Assembly (NCBI RefSeq): GCF_004000215.1 | Contig: NZ_RBVY01000008.1 | Span: 213,932-277,931 of the forward strand | From: Nitratireductor alexandrii | GTDB taxonomy: Bacteria; Pseudomonadota; Alphaproteobacteria; Rhizobiales; Rhizobiaceae | Reading direction: 5' to 3' | DNA: 64,000 bases | The notes under the pieces: generated by a model | The model's input: the letters and a program-made list of their open reading frames with translations, nothing else | The model's database searches: none | Told to the model about the DNA's origin: nothing | In this document: positions 21,724 to 32,234 of the stretch, piece after piece | Layout of the letters: every line of letters begins with the position of its first letter | How positions within the stretch are numbered: the first letter of the stretch is position 1 | Program-made: the position numbers and the translations under genes

Positions 21724-22529
21724 CAACAGGAAAACCAGCCGCCATGAAAGACACCCATCTGCAGGGTTTTGCCCGCACGAGCCAGACGATCAACGGCATC
21801 CGGACCGAATTGCTGGAGATCGGCGACGGTCCGCCGCTGGTCTTCCTGCACGGAACCGGCACCTTCACCGGCTTCGAGATGGCCAGGCAATGGGCCGCCT
21901 CGCATCGGGTGATCATCCCGTTCCATCCGAATTTCGGACTGTCGGGCGACAGTCCCGACTATGACGGCATCGAGGACTACGTGCTGCACTATCTCGACCT
22001 GTTCGACCGCCTCGGGCTCGGAGCGGTCGATCTGGTCGGCTTTTCGCTCGGCGGCTGGATCGCGGCCGAGCTCGCCCTGCGCCAGCCCGCGCGCGTTTCC
22101 AGACTGGTTCTGGTGGCGCCGGCGGGACTGGTCGACCCGCAAGCGCCGGCCCCGAACCTGTTCGCGCTGGATCCGCAGGAGATGCCGGCCTATCTCGCCC
22201 ATGATCCGGCGCGGATCCTGCCATATCTGCCGGCCGGGCCGGACCCGGTGTTCGAGGCGGCGCTGGGACGCGAGATGGGCGCGGCGCAGCGGATTGTCGG
22301 CGACGATATCCAGGGCAATCCGTTGCTGTCGCGCTGGCTGCACCGCCTGACCATGCCGGTCCTGTTGCTGTGGGGCGCCGAGGACCGGCTGCGCCCGACG
22401 GCGCAGGCGCAAAGCTGGGCCGACCGGCTGCCCGACGCTCGAACGCACCTGGTCGCCGAGACCGGCCATCTGGTTTTCGAGGAAACCCCCGAAGCGGCGC
22501 GGGTCGTCACCGATTTCCTGGGCGACTGA
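21720..22529 (+). CDS. Alpha/beta-hydrolase
   Basis: 269-aa alpha/beta-hydrolase. The nucleophile elbow is GFSLGGW, the acid lies in LLWGAEDRLRP and the His in AETGHLVFEE. The oxyanion region is FLHGTGTFTGFE. The start taken is the ATG at 21720 overlapping the reductase stop (ATGA); an ATG at 21744 is possible. In a monooxygenase/reductase operon this could be a C-C or ester hydrolase acting on a ring-cleavage or hydroxylated product; no specific substrate is evident. Confidence 0.88.
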   Translation: MTTGKPAAMKDTHLQGFARTSQTINGIRTELLEIGDGPPLVFLHGTGTFTGFEMARQWAASHRVIIPFHPNFGLSGDSPDYDGIEDYVLHYLDLFDRLGLGAVDLVGFSLGGWIAAELALRQPARVSRLVLVAPAGLVDPQAPAPNLFALDPQEMPAYLAHDPARILPYLPAGPDPVFEAALGREMGAAQRIVGDDIQGNPLLSRWLHRLTMPVLLLWGAEDRLRPTAQAQSWADRLPDARTHLVAETGHLVFEETPEAARVVTDFLGD

Positions 22530-22570
22530 GCCTTTTCCAGAATCACGACACACAGCGGAGCAAGCAGCAC

Positions 22571-23029
22571 ATGAGCTTTCCCACCGACACCATGCCCGCC
22601 GGCATCACCACCAAGGACGAGGCCACCGACGGCCTGGTGTGGAGCATTCTCGGACAGACCTACACGCTTAAGCAGACCGCGGCGGATTCGATGGCCTGGC
22701 ATGCCGTGTTTCCGTCCGGAACCTTCGTGCCGCCGCACGTGCACCCGACGCAGGACGAATTCGTCTACGTGCTTGGCGGCGTCTATACGATCTGGCTCGA
22801 CGGCAAGGAAGAGCAGGCTCGGCCCGGCGATCTCGTGCGCATGCCCAGGGGCATCGCGCACGGCATTTTCAACAAGGGCGACGAGACCGCCACCAGCCTG
22901 TTCTGGGTGACGCCGCGGCGGTCCCTGCAGGAGCTGTTCGCGCGCATCCACAACGTTCCCGATCCGGCCGAGGTGGTGCGCATCGCCGCCGAGCACGAGG
23001 TCGACTTCCTGCCGCCGCCGGCCGGCTAA
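22571..23029 (+). CDS. Cupin-domain protein
   Basis: 152-aa single-domain cupin. Motif 1 is PPHVHPTQDEFVYVLGG and motif 2 PGDLVRMPRGIAHGIFN, giving the metal ligands His, His, Glu and His. Last gene of the monooxygenase cluster, 41 bp behind the hydrolase. Could be a dioxygenase/isomerase acting on the pathway intermediate or a small binding protein; the sequence does not decide. Confidence 0.87.
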   Translation: MSFPTDTMPAGITTKDEATDGLVWSILGQTYTLKQTAADSMAWHAVFPSGTFVPPHVHPTQDEFVYVLGGVYTIWLDGKEEQARPGDLVRMPRGIAHGIFNKGDETATSLFWVTPRRSLQELFARIHNVPDPAEVVRIAAEHEVDFLPPPAG

Positions 23030-23229
23030 CGTCCCCGCGGGCGCTCCCACCAGGAAAATCGGCGCGCGGCCGGCTCAAGACCGCGCCGCCGACCTGGCAC
23101 TGATCCCGGTTCTTAGGCCGCGGCAAAAAAGCGGGAACGGATCGGCGCCGGCACCGTTGCCATCAGGCTTGGCAGCGGCGCGCGGACCGCGCAAGATGCC
23201 GGCTCTGGCGCGGGAGGCACGAGGCGACC

Positions 23230-24315
23230 ATGGTGCTCGCGATCTACAGCGTGCTTGCGACGATGCTTTTCGCCGGCACGGTGCTTCCATTCCTGCCGGT
23301 CGCGCACGGGCTTGTGCGCGTCGGCGACTTTCCGCGCCAGCAATATCTCGCCCTGGCGCTCGCGCTGATCGCGGCCGCGCCGTTCTTCGCCGACCGGACG
23401 GCAATCTGGCTCGGGATTTTGACCTTGCTGGCGGCGATCGCCGCCGTTCAGGCCGCGCTGATCGCGGCGTTCACGCCGCTGGCGCGCAAACAATCCGCCG
23501 GCTTCGACCCGCACAGGCACGACGGCGACGCTTTGCGTCTCGTCGCCGCCAACGTCAAGATGTCGAACCGGCAACGCCAGGCCATGCTGGCCGAGCTGGA
23601 GCGCGCCGATCCCGACATCCTGGTGCTGATGGAAGTGGACGAGGGGTGGGCGGCCGCCCTGTCGCCGCTTACCGGCCGCTATCGACATGTCGTGTCGCGC
23701 CCGCAAGACAACAGCTACGGCATGATCGTGGCAAGCCGGCTGGAACTTACCGAGATTGTGGTCGAATGCCTGCTGACCGAGGACGTGCCCTCGGTGGTGG
23801 CGACGGTCCGAACGAAGGCTGGCCGGCGTTTCCGGCTCTATGCCCTCCATCCCGAACCGCCGGTGCCGCACCGCGGCACCACGGGGCGCGACGGGGAAAC
23901 CGCGCTGGTCGCGCTCAGGGTGCGGGAGGAGACATTGCCTGTGATCGTCACCGGCGACCTCAACGACGTCGCCTGGTCGAAGACCACCCGCCGGTTTCGC
24001 CGGGTCAGCCGCCTGCTCGACCCGCGCATCGGCCGGTCCGTCTTCTCCACCTTCGACGCCCGCATCCCGCTGCTGCGCTGGCCTCTCGACCATCTGTTCC
24101 ATTCCGCCCAGTTCCGGCTCGCCGGCATGCGACGGCTGGCGCCGTGCGGGTCCGACCACTTCCCGGTCGCCTTCGATCTGGTGCTGTGTTCGCAGCCGGA
24201 GACGGAAAGCCGACTTGAGCCGGCCGATGGCGACGACGTCGCACGCGCCCGCGACCTCGTCGGGGCCGCCCGCGCACGCGACGAAAAGCCGATCGGCGGC
24301 GACTGGGAGACCTGA
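23230..24315 (+). CDS. Membrane-anchored endonuclease/exonuclease/phosphatase (EEP) family protein
   Basis: 361 aa. The first 80 residues hold two to three hydrophobic segments; the rest is an EEP (DNase I-like) domain with RLVAANVKMSNRQ, DPDILVLMEVDEGW, GDLNDVAWS, LDHLFHS and the catalytic SDHFPVAFD. The domain should face the periplasm, as in related proteins of unknown substrate (nucleic acid, phosphoester or lipid). The C-terminal 45 residues are polar and variable. ATG at 23230; GAGG lies 6 nt upstream. It converges with the metallo-beta-lactamase-fold gene. Confidence 0.85.
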   Translation: MVLAIYSVLATMLFAGTVLPFLPVAHGLVRVGDFPRQQYLALALALIAAAPFFADRTAIWLGILTLLAAIAAVQAALIAAFTPLARKQSAGFDPHRHDGDALRLVAANVKMSNRQRQAMLAELERADPDILVLMEVDEGWAAALSPLTGRYRHVVSRPQDNSYGMIVASRLELTEIVVECLLTEDVPSVVATVRTKAGRRFRLYALHPEPPVPHRGTTGRDGETALVALRVREETLPVIVTGDLNDVAWSKTTRRFRRVSRLLDPRIGRSVFSTFDARIPLLRWPLDHLFHSAQFRLAGMRRLAPCGSDHFPVAFDLVLCSQPETESRLEPADGDDVARARDLVGAARARDEKPIGGDWET

Positions 24316-24325
24316 CGGCGGCGGA

Positions 24326-25099
24326 TCAGCCGTACCAGGGTCCCTGCACGATTTCGGTGTCAACACCCGCATCCGCGACCTTGTCGGCGAAGGCCTGCGG
24401 ATCGCTGCCCTTGTAATGGTACGGATAGACATAGGCCGGCTCGAATTCGGCAACGGCCGAGCTCGCCTGATCGACATCCATCGTGAAGGGCAGGTTCATC
24501 GGCACGAAGGCGATGTGGATTTCTTCCAGCGCCCGCATTTCGGGAATGTCCTCGGTGTCGCCGGCGATATAGATGCGGCGGCCGTCGACGGTCAGCACAT
24601 ACCCGTTGTCGCGGCCCTTGGGATGGTATTTCAGCCGCTCCTCGGTGGTGTTGTAGGCCGGAATGGCGTCGACCGTGAGCGTGCCGATATCGGTGCTCTG
24701 GCCGTTGCCGATCGCGGTGGCCCTGGCCTTGAGATCGTCGGGCAACATGTCGAACACGGCCGGATTGGTGATCAGCCGGGTGCCGTCTGCGACCAGTGCC
24801 GCCAACGTCTCGACATTGTAGTGGTCGCCGTGCTCGTGGGTGATCAGGATCAGGTCGGGCGCCGGCCGGCCCTGATAGGCCTCGGCCCCGCCGACCGGGT
24901 CGTTGTAGATCACCAGGCCCGGCACGGTCATGACGAAGGACGCGTGGGCGATCGGGTGGACGGTGATTTTTCCGCTGTCGGTTTCGTAGCTGTCGCCGCC
25001 GTCCTGGGCACGGGCGTGGAACGGCACCAATGTGGTCGCGCCGAGCCCGACGAGGCCGGCCGCGCCGAACTTGAGTGTATCGCGTCGTGTGAAGATCAT
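24326..25099 (-). CDS. Tat-exported metallo-beta-lactamase-fold hydrolase
   Basis: 257 aa with a twin-arginine signal (FTRRDTLKFGAAG at residues 3-15) and a cleavage region ending RAQDG. The mature part is a metallo-beta-lactamase fold of the UlaG/UPF0173 type, with HEHGDHYN as the metal motif and later IYIAGDTED. The ATG at 25099 has GGAGG 6 nt upstream. Predicted to be a periplasmic metal-dependent hydrolase, exported folded; substrate unknown. Confidence 0.9.
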   Translation of the reverse strand: MIFTRRDTLKFGAAGLVGLGATTLVPFHARAQDGGDSYETDSGKITVHPIAHASFVMTVPGLVIYNDPVGGAEAYQGRPAPDLILITHEHGDHYNVETLAALVADGTRLITNPAVFDMLPDDLKARATAIGNGQSTDIGTLTVDAIPAYNTTEERLKYHPKGRDNGYVLTVDGRRIYIAGDTEDIPEMRALEEIHIAFVPMNLPFTMDVDQASSAVAEFEPAYVYPYHYKGSDPQAFADKVADAGVDTEIVQGPWYG

Positions 25100-25263
25100 T
25101 CCTGCCTCCGTTCGCTGGAGAAGCTTTTGCATGCACGCTAGTGAGAGGGACTCTCCCACATTCGGCGTCGGTCGCAATTGACGATAATGTGAGCGATGCG
25201 CGCAATCCGGACATGCGGCCGCTGCGTAGGCCGCCGTCGCGGCCTCGCCGCGATAGCGACGGG

Positions 25264-26127
25264 TCAGGCCGCGAAACGCTGGGCGTCGGCGCCGTAATAA
25301 TTGATGTAGCGGCCGGCGATCCACTCGACGGGCAGGACCACGAACACGTCGGTGGTACGGAAATCGGCATCCACCACGCAGCCCTCGCCGAACCGGGCGC
25401 CTACCCGCAAATATCCCTTGATCAGCGGCGGCAGCTCGGCCATCGCGGTGCGGGTGTCGATCGCCTCGGCCGGCATCAGGTCCATCGTCTGATAGCGCGC
25501 CGGCACGGCGCGCACGCACCAGGCGCCTTCGGCACGGAAATTATGGGCGAGATACGAAAGAGCCCGCGCATGGGCGGCCGGAAAGACGCCCGGGAAGGAC
25601 GCGCACCCGGTCATCACGTCGATGCGATGGCGCCGGCAATAGGCCCAGATGCCCTGCCACAGGAGCTCGACCGTGCGCTTGGAGCGATAGTCTGGCAGCA
25701 CGCAGGAGCGCCCCAGTTCGAGGAAACGGCGCTCGGAATGCCGGGCAACCAGCGATTCGAGCTCGAATTCGTCGGTGGAATAGAACCCGCCGGCAGAGGC
25801 CGCGATTTCCTGGCGCAACAGCCGGTAAGTGCCGACGATGCGACGCGGATCGGGGCCGGGCAGCGTGGTGTCGAAGACGAGCAGATGATCGCAGATCGAA
25901 TCGAAATGATCCGCGTCGCGCTGCTGCTGCAGGTCGCCGCGGGCGCCGAGTTCGTCATAAAAAACCCGGTAGCGCACCTCCTGCGCCGCCGCGATTTCGG
26001 TCTCGTCGCGGGCAAGGCGCACGTCGAGCGTGCCGATTCGGCCCAGCACCTCGCCCGGCGCCGCGACCGTCTCCAAGCCGCGGGCGGCTGGTGAAGGCAT
26101 GTCCTTCCCGATCGCGCGCATCGGCAT
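25264..26127 (-). CDS. olsB: L-ornithine N(alpha)-acyltransferase (OlsB-like)
   Basis: 287-aa GNAT-like protein of the OlsB family, which attaches a 3-hydroxyacyl chain from ACP to ornithine, the first step of ornithine lipid synthesis. Family blocks: QEVRYRVFYDELGA, DHLLVFD, GRSCVLPDYRSKRTVELLWQGI and the C-terminal VFVVLPVEWIAGRYINYYG. Start at the ATG 26127 with GAGGGAGA upstream; the longer frame to 26208 is weaker. No olsA or plsC partner is next to it in the window. Ornithine lipids are typical of Rhizobiales and help under phosphate limitation. Confidence 0.87.
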   Translation of the reverse strand: MPMRAIGKDMPSPAARGLETVAAPGEVLGRIGTLDVRLARDETEIAAAQEVRYRVFYDELGARGDLQQQRDADHFDSICDHLLVFDTTLPGPDPRRIVGTYRLLRQEIAASAGGFYSTDEFELESLVARHSERRFLELGRSCVLPDYRSKRTVELLWQGIWAYCRRHRIDVMTGCASFPGVFPAAHARALSYLAHNFRAEGAWCVRAVPARYQTMDLMPAEAIDTRTAMAELPPLIKGYLRVGARFGEGCVVDADFRTTDVFVVLPVEWIAGRYINYYGADAQRFAA

Positions 26128-26216
26128 GGTCGATTCTCCCTCGTCGCGAGACTGCTCGCGCAGATACGAAGCCATGACTACAATAGGATGACAGCCGACT
26201 CGCCGCAAGCATAGCC

Positions 26217-28505
26217 TCAGGCGGCAACCTGATGGCGCACGGCCTCCACCAGTTCGTGCGGGTCGAGCGGCTTGGTCACGAAACCGTTGGCGCCGTGCGA
26301 CAGCACGTCGTGACGGGTCTTTTCCTGGCTGTCGGCCGACAGCACCATGATCGGCACAGCCGTCAGCCCCTTTTCTTCCTCGTGCTTGCGAATCAGGGCG
26401 ATGGCGTCGAGCCCGTCCATGACCGGCATGTGCAGGTCCATCAGCACGATATCGAAGGGACGGAGGCCGCGCGCGCTGCGCACGGCTTCCACGGCGGCCT
26501 TGCCGTCACGGACGTGATGGACGACGTGGCCGGCCTTTTCGAGCACCGAACGGGCCATCAGCGCGTTGATCTCGTTGTCCTCGGCGATCAGAACCTGCAG
26601 GCTCGAGGCGCTCTTGGCAGACGGCTTGCGGCGCTTGACCTCGAGGCGATGAACGGTGCCGTGAGCCGGCGCGTCGCCGGCGCCGTGGGTGAGGATGCGC
26701 AGCAATGTGCGCCCGCGTACCGGCCGTGCCAGGAAGGTCGAATAGCCGACCGAGCGGTATTGGAACAGGCGCCCCCGGTCGCCCGGCGCGATCAGGATCA
26801 CCCCTTCGAGCGCGCGGTCGGAGACGTCGCGAAGCCGCGCCAGGGTCGCGCCGTCGCCCGATTCGAAGGCGGCATCGATCAAAACGATCTCGAAGGGCTG
26901 CTTGCGGGTGCGAATCAGTTTTTCCGCGTCGGACGGGCTGCGCGCCACCGCGGTGCTGCCGCCATGGGCGCTCGCCGTCGCCAGCATGGCGTCGGCCTCG
27001 ACCGCGTTCGCCGACACGATCAGGATCGACTTGCCGTGCAGGACGGCCGGGTTGTCGGGCGCGAACACGGTGTCGGCCGGCAACGGCAGGTCGAAGGAGA
27101 ATTCCGAGCCCTTGCCGACCTCGCTTTCGACCACGATGCGCCCGCCCATGGCGTCGACGATGCGTTTTGAGATCGCCAGGCCGAGCCCGGCGCCGCCATG
27201 CTTGCGCGTCGGCGTGCCGTCGACCTGCTCGAACTCGCGGAAGATCCGGCCGATCTCGGCCGTCGTCAGGCCGGGGCCGCTGTCGATCACCGAAAAGCGC
27301 AAGGCCGGCGCCTCGCCGTCGCCGCTGATGTCGACGCGAACCAGGACACCGCCTTCCTGTGTGAACTTGACGGCATTGCCGATCAGGTTGAGCAGAATCT
27401 GCCGCAGGCGTCCGGGGTCGGCCTCGATGGCCGCCGGGACGCCCTGCGCGATATGGCACCCCAGCCCGATGGTCTTGGCGAAGGCGCGCGCGGCCATCAG
27501 CTCCACGACGTTTTCGACCAGTTCGTGCGGCGATATTTGCTGCGGCTCGAGTTCGAGCCGGCCGGCCTCGATCTTGGAAAAGTCGAGCAGATCCTCGATC
27601 AGCGCCAACAGCGCGTTGGCCGAGGTCGAGATGGCGCCGACATAGGTGCGCTGCTCCGGCGACAGGTCGGTATCGGCGATCAGCTTGGCCATGCCCATGA
27701 TGCCGTTCATCGGCGTGCGGATCTCATGGCTGACCGTGGCCAGGAAGCGCGACTTGGCCTGGCTTGCGAACTCGGCGCGTTCGCGCGCGGCGATCAGCGC
27801 GGTCTCGGCGCGCTTGCGCGCGGTGATGTCGCGCGCGATGGTGCGATGCGACACGGTGCCGGTTTCCTCGTCGCGCACCGACAGCTCGATCCAGGAAAAC
27901 CAGCGCAGCCCCTCCGGCGTCTCGATCGGCACGTCGGCGGAGCTGAGATATTCGCCGTCGGCGAAGGCGGCATCGGACACCATGCCGACATCGACGCCGA
28001 GCTCGTCCAGCGTGCGGCCGCACAAATCGCGCGGCTCGCGGCCGAAAATCCCGGCGAAGACGCGGTTGGCATAGACGATCCGGCCCTCCCGGTCCCGGTG
28101 CACGACGATATCGCCGAGCGCGTCGATCAGCCCGCGGAAGCGCTCCTCGCTTTCGCGCAGCTCCCACATGCGGTCGGCGAGTTCCTCGATCTCCGCACGG
28201 GTGCGTTCGGCATCCGAGCGCGCCAGCGCCTCGACCCGCCGGTCCTGCGCGATCATGCGACCGAGAACGGCGAGCCCGGCAAGGCCGGTGGCGACAAGGC
28301 CGGCACTCAGCAATTGCGGCGCGCCGGACAGGAAGGCCACCCCGGCCAACACCAGCACCGCGACGATGATGGCCAGACTGCCCAGAACATGGCGGTCATG
28401 TGCGCGGGAAACCATCGATGACGCGCGCTCGAGCCGCTGCGGCACGGCGGCCGCGATGCGCCGTGACGGAGTAGCCTTCCGGGAAAAAATCTTCCGTGCG
28501 TCCAT
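26217..28505 (-). CDS. Hybrid sensor histidine kinase (PAS-HisKA-HATPase-REC)
   Basis: 762 aa. Two N-terminal TM helices (about 43-60 and 66-83), PAS domain about 120-235, HisKA with phospho-acceptor His260 in [10 protein letters not shown], HATPase with DSGPGL and [12 protein letters not shown], then a degenerate receiver-like region (about 495-610) and a C-terminal receiver with Asp690 in [12 protein letters not shown]. There is no Hpt domain and no response regulator gene next to it, so the phosphate acceptor is elsewhere. Common in alphaproteobacteria as a cell-cycle or stress sensor; the signal is unknown. Confidence 0.92.
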   Translation of the reverse strand: MDARKIFSRKATPSRRIAAAVPQRLERASSMVSRAHDRHVLGSLAIIVAVLVLAGVAFLSGAPQLLSAGLVATGLAGLAVLGRMIAQDRRVEALARSDAERTRAEIEELADRMWELRESEERFRGLIDALGDIVVHRDREGRIVYANRVFAGIFGREPRDLCGRTLDELGVDVGMVSDAAFADGEYLSSADVPIETPEGLRWFSWIELSVRDEETGTVSHRTIARDITARKRAETALIAARERAEFASQAKSRFLATVSHEIRTPMNGIMGMAKLIADTDLSPEQRTYVGAISTSANALLALIEDLLDFSKIEAGRLELEPQQISPHELVENVVELMAARAFAKTIGLGCHIAQGVPAAIEADPGRLRQILLNLIGNAVKFTQEGGVLVRVDISGDGEAPALRFSVIDSGPGLTTAEIGRIFREFEQVDGTPTRKHGGAGLGLAISKRIVDAMGGRIVVESEVGKGSEFSFDLPLPADTVFAPDNPAVLHGKSILIVSANAVEADAMLATASAHGGSTAVARSPSDAEKLIRTRKQPFEIVLIDAAFESGDGATLARLRDVSDRALEGVILIAPGDRGRLFQYRSVGYSTFLARPVRGRTLLRILTHGAGDAPAHGTVHRLEVKRRKPSAKSASSLQVLIAEDNEINALMARSVLEKAGHVVHHVRDGKAAVEAVRSARGLRPFDIVLMDLHMPVMDGLDAIALIRKHEEEKGLTAVPIMVLSADSQEKTRHDVLSHGANGFVTKPLDPHELVEAVRHQVAA

Positions 28506-28602
28506 CGCCGGACCCTAGCCCGACACTGATTAGGGAAGATTTTGGCTACCCGCTAAAATTTTAGCGAAACGAGAGGATTTTCCCGCCCCGCCAAACGCTT
28601 GC

Positions 28603-28660
28603 GGCGTTTGCAGGCGAACCGGCAGCCGGTTCGCCGTTCGCAAACGCGTCAAAACAATAA
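28603..28660 (+). repeat. Dispersed palindromic intergenic repeat, copy B
   Basis: The best-formed copy. The outer stem GCGTTTGC / GCAAACGC is perfect, the inner stem GGCGAACCGG / CCGGTTCGCC (10 bp, 3-nt loop) is perfect, and a GTCAAAACAATAAGG tail follows. It lies between the hybrid kinase start and the acuI-like gene end. A second small hairpin (ATCCGT / ACGGAT) lies just behind, at about 28678-28696. Confidence 0.85.
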
Positions 28661-28701
28661 GGTGGAGCCGATCTGCGAATCCGTGAAAAAACGGATCGGC
28701 C

Positions 28702-29697
28702 TTAGGCGCTCATGTCGACCACGACCCGGCCGCGAATGCCACCGTCCACGATCGCCCGCGCCGCCTCGATGATGCCGTCGAAGCCGATCGTGGTCGACAG
28801 CGCCGCGAGCTTGTTGCGGTCGAGGTCCTCCGACAGCCTGTGCCAGGCCTCCTCGCGCAGGGCGAGCGGCGCCATCACCGAATCGATGCCAAGCAGCGAA
28901 ACGCCGCGCAGAATGAAGGGCGCGACGCTCGACGGCAGGTCCATGCCCTGGGCGAGGCCGCACGCCGCGACCGCGCCGCCGTAGGACGTCATCGACAGGA
29001 CGTTGGCCAGCGTGTGGCTGCCGACCGCATCGACGCCGCCGGCCCAGCGTTCCTTGCCGAGCGGCCGGGCCGGGCCGGAGAGCTCGGCGCGATCGAGGAT
29101 ATCGGCCGCGCCCAATCCCTTCAGATAGTCCGCCTCGCTGGTCCGCCCGGTCGAGGCGACGACGTGATAGCCCAGCCGGGACAGGATCGACACCGCGACC
29201 GACCCGACGCCGCCGGCCGCGCCGGTGACGACGACCGGGCCGCGATCGGGAGAAATGCCGTGACGCTCCAGCGCCATGACGCACAACATGGCGGTATAGC
29301 CGGCCGTGCCGATCGCCATGGCATCGAGCGGAGACATCGTCTCGGGCAGCGGCACCAGCCAGTCGCCGCTGACGCGGGCCCGCCCGGCGAAGGCGCCGTA
29401 ATGGGTCTCGCCCACGCCCCAGCCATTGAGGACGACCTTGTCGCCCTCCTTCCAGCGGGCGTGGCCGGACGACAGCACCGTGCCGGCGAAGTCGATCCCC
29501 GGGATCAGCGGAAAGCGGCGGATCACCGGCGCCTTGCCGGTGATGGCGAGACCGTCCTTGTAGTTCACCGTCGTCGCCTCGACGGCGACCGTCACGTCGC
29601 CTTCCATCAGATCCGCCTCGGACATCTCCTCGACGCGCACGGTTTGGGTTTTGTCGTCGTTGCGCGAGACGAGGATGGCTCGGAAGGTTTCGGACAT
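28702..29697 (-). CDS. Zinc-free quinone-oxidoreductase-type reductase (AcuI/YhdH-like)
   Basis: 331-aa medium-chain reductase of the AcuI/YhdH group, which reduces acryloyl-CoA with NADPH in known members. Blocks: [30 protein letters not shown] near residues 48-77, [11 protein letters not shown], and the Rossmann [16 protein letters not shown] near 150. No zinc ligands. Start at the ATG 29697 with GGGGAG upstream. It follows lspA on the same strand, but a role with lspA is not expected. AcuI activity would suit a marine organism using dimethylsulfoniopropionate or 3-hydroxypropionate; that is inference. Confidence 0.85.
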   Translation of the reverse strand: MSETFRAILVSRNDDKTQTVRVEEMSEADLMEGDVTVAVEATTVNYKDGLAITGKAPVIRRFPLIPGIDFAGTVLSSGHARWKEGDKVVLNGWGVGETHYGAFAGRARVSGDWLVPLPETMSPLDAMAIGTAGYTAMLCVMALERHGISPDRGPVVVTGAAGGVGSVAVSILSRLGYHVVASTGRTSEADYLKGLGAADILDRAELSGPARPLGKERWAGGVDAVGSHTLANVLSMTSYGGAVAACGLAQGMDLPSSVAPFILRGVSLLGIDSVMAPLALREEAWHRLSEDLDRNKLAALSTTIGFDGIIEAARAIVDGGIRGRVVVDMSA

Positions 29698-29757
29698 AGG
29701 GCTCCCCACGGTCTGGTTGCACGACTGAGCCGACTGTGCTGGCTCGGCACGGCCAGG

Positions 29758-30237
29758 TCAACTGCCGCCGGAGCGCCGCTGTCGCCGCCACAGCAGGATT
29801 TCCTGCAGGATGACGAGCCCGGCGCCGAGCGTGATCATCACGTCGGCGAGGTTGAACACGGCGAACGACCAGACCGGCGTGTGAAACAGTACGTAGTCGA
29901 CCACGTAACCGAGCCAGACGCGATCGATCAGATTGCCGAGCGCGCCGGCGACGATCAGGGCGAAACCGAACCGGGCGGCGAGCTGATCGGCGTCGCTGCG
30001 CGCGGCAAGCCACAGCACGAACAGGATCACCGCCGAGGTCACGACCACCAGGGCGGTGTCGCCGAGATCCGCAAACAACGAAAAGGCGATGCCGAAATTG
30101 CGCGTGTGAAAAAGCGCCAGAAAAGGCAGCAACTCGATCCGCTCGTAGAGCGCCATGCCGCTTTCCACCAGGCGCTTGATCCATTGATCGAGCACGACCC
30201 CGCCCACCACGATCGCCAGATAACCCAATCGCATCAT
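29758..30237 (-). CDS. lspA: Lipoprotein signal peptidase II
   Basis: 159-aa membrane protein with four TM helices that cleaves prolipoprotein signal peptides. Catalytic Asp114 (in YVVDY) and Asp132 (in FNLAD) are both present, with the GNLIDR block at 101-106. It starts with ATG-ATG at 30237, overlapping the stop of the upstream TrmH-type gene. Full length for the family. Confidence 0.96.
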   Translation of the reverse strand: MMRLGYLAIVVGGVVLDQWIKRLVESGMALYERIELLPFLALFHTRNFGIAFSLFADLGDTALVVVTSAVILFVLWLAARSDADQLAARFGFALIVAGALGNLIDRVWLGYVVDYVLFHTPVWSFAVFNLADVMITLGAGLVILQEILLWRRQRRSGGS

Positions 30238-31091
30238 GCCGATGGTCCGTCCAAAGCAAGGGCCGAGCGCCTGATTTCGTAAAGCATGACGCCGGTGGCG
30301 ACGGCGAGATTGAGCGAATCGGCGCGGCCGGCCTGAGGAATGCGCAGCAACCGGTCGCAGGCCGACGCCAGGCTGTCGGGCAGGCCCTGCTGCTCGTTGC
30401 CCATCACAAGCACGACCGGCCGGCCGGCATAGTCGAGGCTGCGATAGTCGACCGCGCCCTCGAGATGAGTGCCGGCCACGAGCCCCGCAAACCCGGCCCG
30501 CCAGGCCAGGAACGCATCGGCCGAGGCCCGCGCCACCGGCACGGCGAAGATCGACCCCATGGTCGCGCGCACCGTTTCCGTGGCGAAGGGATCTGTGCAC
30601 TCGCCGACCAGGATGACGCCGCGGGCGCCGACCGCGTCGACGGTGCGGATGATGGTGCCGAGATTGCCCGGATCGCGAACCCGGTCGAGCGCGACCCAGA
30701 CATCGTCGCCGGCGGGCGCGATGTCGGCGAGCGGCATCCAACGCTGCGCGAACACGCCGGCCACGGCCTGCGGATTGTCGCGCCGCGAGATCGCCGCCAT
30801 CACCTTGTCGTTGACTTCCAAGACGAGGCCGCCGGCGGCCACGACGCGCGCGGCGGTCTTTTCGACCAGGGCGTTGCCCAACGCGGATTTGGAAAACAGA
30901 AGCGTGTCGAGCCGCCAGCCGAGATCGAGGGCGTCGATGACCAGCTTCAACCCTTCGGCCAGGAACGCGCCCTGCTGGTCGCGATGCTTCTTCATCGACA
31001 GGGCGCGGATGTCCTTGACCGCCGGATTGGCGAGGCTGGTCACTTCCTTGACCTGGCCGACGCGGCGGCCGGTTTGCAAGGGCGGCGTCAT
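30234..31091 (-). CDS. TrmH/SpoU-family RNA 2'-O-methyltransferase
   Basis: 285-aa SPOUT methyltransferase. The N-terminal 95 residues form the RNA-binding part ([26 protein letters not shown]); the catalytic part shows [29 protein letters not shown] and [22 protein letters not shown], the three SpoU motifs. Probable target is rRNA or tRNA ribose. ATG at 31091 overlaps the stop of the upstream methyltransferase gene (ATGA), so the two RNA methyltransferases and lspA form one transcription unit. Confidence 0.92.
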   Translation of the reverse strand: MTPPLQTGRRVGQVKEVTSLANPAVKDIRALSMKKHRDQQGAFLAEGLKLVIDALDLGWRLDTLLFSKSALGNALVEKTAARVVAAGGLVLEVNDKVMAAISRRDNPQAVAGVFAQRWMPLADIAPAGDDVWVALDRVRDPGNLGTIIRTVDAVGARGVILVGECTDPFATETVRATMGSIFAVPVARASADAFLAWRAGFAGLVAGTHLEGAVDYRSLDYAGRPVVLVMGNEQQGLPDSLASACDRLLRIPQAGRADSLNLAVATGVMLYEIRRSALALDGPSA

Positions 31092-32149
31092 GCGCGCACC
31101 CAGCGGGAGAAAAGCGAGGTCGACAGCGCGCGCCCGGCCGCCTTTTCGCGGATCACGAGTTCGCCCGATTCGACCCTGCCGCCGAGCCCGGCGCAGGCGT
31201 CGCGCATCAATGCGTGGATGGCGAAGAACGAGGCGCGGATCGAATAGGCGGTGAGCACGAGCGCGATCGGCTTGTCGGACAGGATGGCGCGGCAATTGGC
31301 GACCATCGACGGCAGATGTTCGAAAAGCTGCCAGACCTCGCCCTTCGGGCCGCGCCCATAGGCGGGCGGGTCGAGCAGGATGATGTCGTAGCGCTTGCCG
31401 CGCCGGACCTCGCGCTCGACGAACTTGGCCGCGTCCTCGCAGATCCAGCGGATCGGCCGGTCGGCGAGGCGGGCGACTTCCTGATTCTCGCGCGCCCAGG
31501 TGATGGCTTTCTTGGACGCGTCGACATGGGTGACCTCGGCGCCGGCGCGCGCGGCCACCAGCGAGGCAAGTCCAGTATAACCGAACAGGTTGAGCACCCT
31601 GACCGGACGGTTGGCCGCCTTGATGCGGGTTTCCATGTCGGCCCAGTGCGACGCCTGTTCGGGAAAGACGCCGACATGGCGGAAGGAGGTGAAGCGGCCG
31701 AGATAGTCGATGCCGTCATGGCGCATCGGCCAGGTTTCGCCGAGCGCGGCGGCGGGAAAGCGCCAGCGTCCCATGCCCTCCTCGTCGGTGTCGCCGGTGA
31801 AGACGGCGTCGGCCGCCTCCCACTCGGCTGCCGGCAGGGCGCGCGCCCAGATCGCCTGCCCCTCCGGCCTGCGGATGCGATAGGGGCCGTATTGCTCGAG
31901 CTTTTCGCCGTCGCCGCTGTCGAGCAGCGCATAGTCTTCGTTCGGGCCGACCTCGAGGATCAGCGGCACCGTCTGCGCCGGCAGGGGACCGTCGGGACGC
32001 GCCGTCGGCGCCGAGCCCGGCCCGATGGCGTCCGGGCGGTTCCGGTCCCGGCCGGACGCGGCCTTCTGCGGCGCTGCCGGGCGTCGCGGCGGCCGATTGC
32101 CGGCAGCGGACGGCCGCGCGGCGCGGCGCTTGTCGCGGGACGGTTTCAC
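31088..32149 (-). CDS. Class I SAM-dependent methyltransferase (RlmI/RlmK-like)
   Basis: Likely rRNA methyltransferase. The SAM-binding core shows [33 protein letters not shown] and the catalytic [11 protein letters not shown] motif. About 50 basic, proline-rich residues precede the conserved region beginning near [10 protein letters not shown]. The start is uncertain: a GTG at 32149 (353 aa) has AAAGGAA upstream; the open frame runs further into the preceding gene and is not believed. Overlaps the following TrmH gene by 4 nt. Confidence 0.85.
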   Translation of the reverse strand: MKPSRDKRRAARPSAAGNRPPRRPAAPQKAASGRDRNRPDAIGPGSAPTARPDGPLPAQTVPLILEVGPNEDYALLDSGDGEKLEQYGPYRIRRPEGQAIWARALPAAEWEAADAVFTGDTDEEGMGRWRFPAAALGETWPMRHDGIDYLGRFTSFRHVGVFPEQASHWADMETRIKAANRPVRVLNLFGYTGLASLVAARAGAEVTHVDASKKAITWARENQEVARLADRPIRWICEDAAKFVEREVRRGKRYDIILLDPPAYGRGPKGEVWQLFEHLPSMVANCRAILSDKPIALVLTAYSIRASFFAIHALMRDACAGLGGRVESGELVIREKAAGRALSTSLFSRWVRA

Positions 32150-32234
32150 GGCCTGTCGGTTCCTTTGAACATCGCCGGCTTTTGGCACAGCGTCGACCGG
32201 CGCGCAACGCGGCGTCTCTAACGGCCCCGCACGT

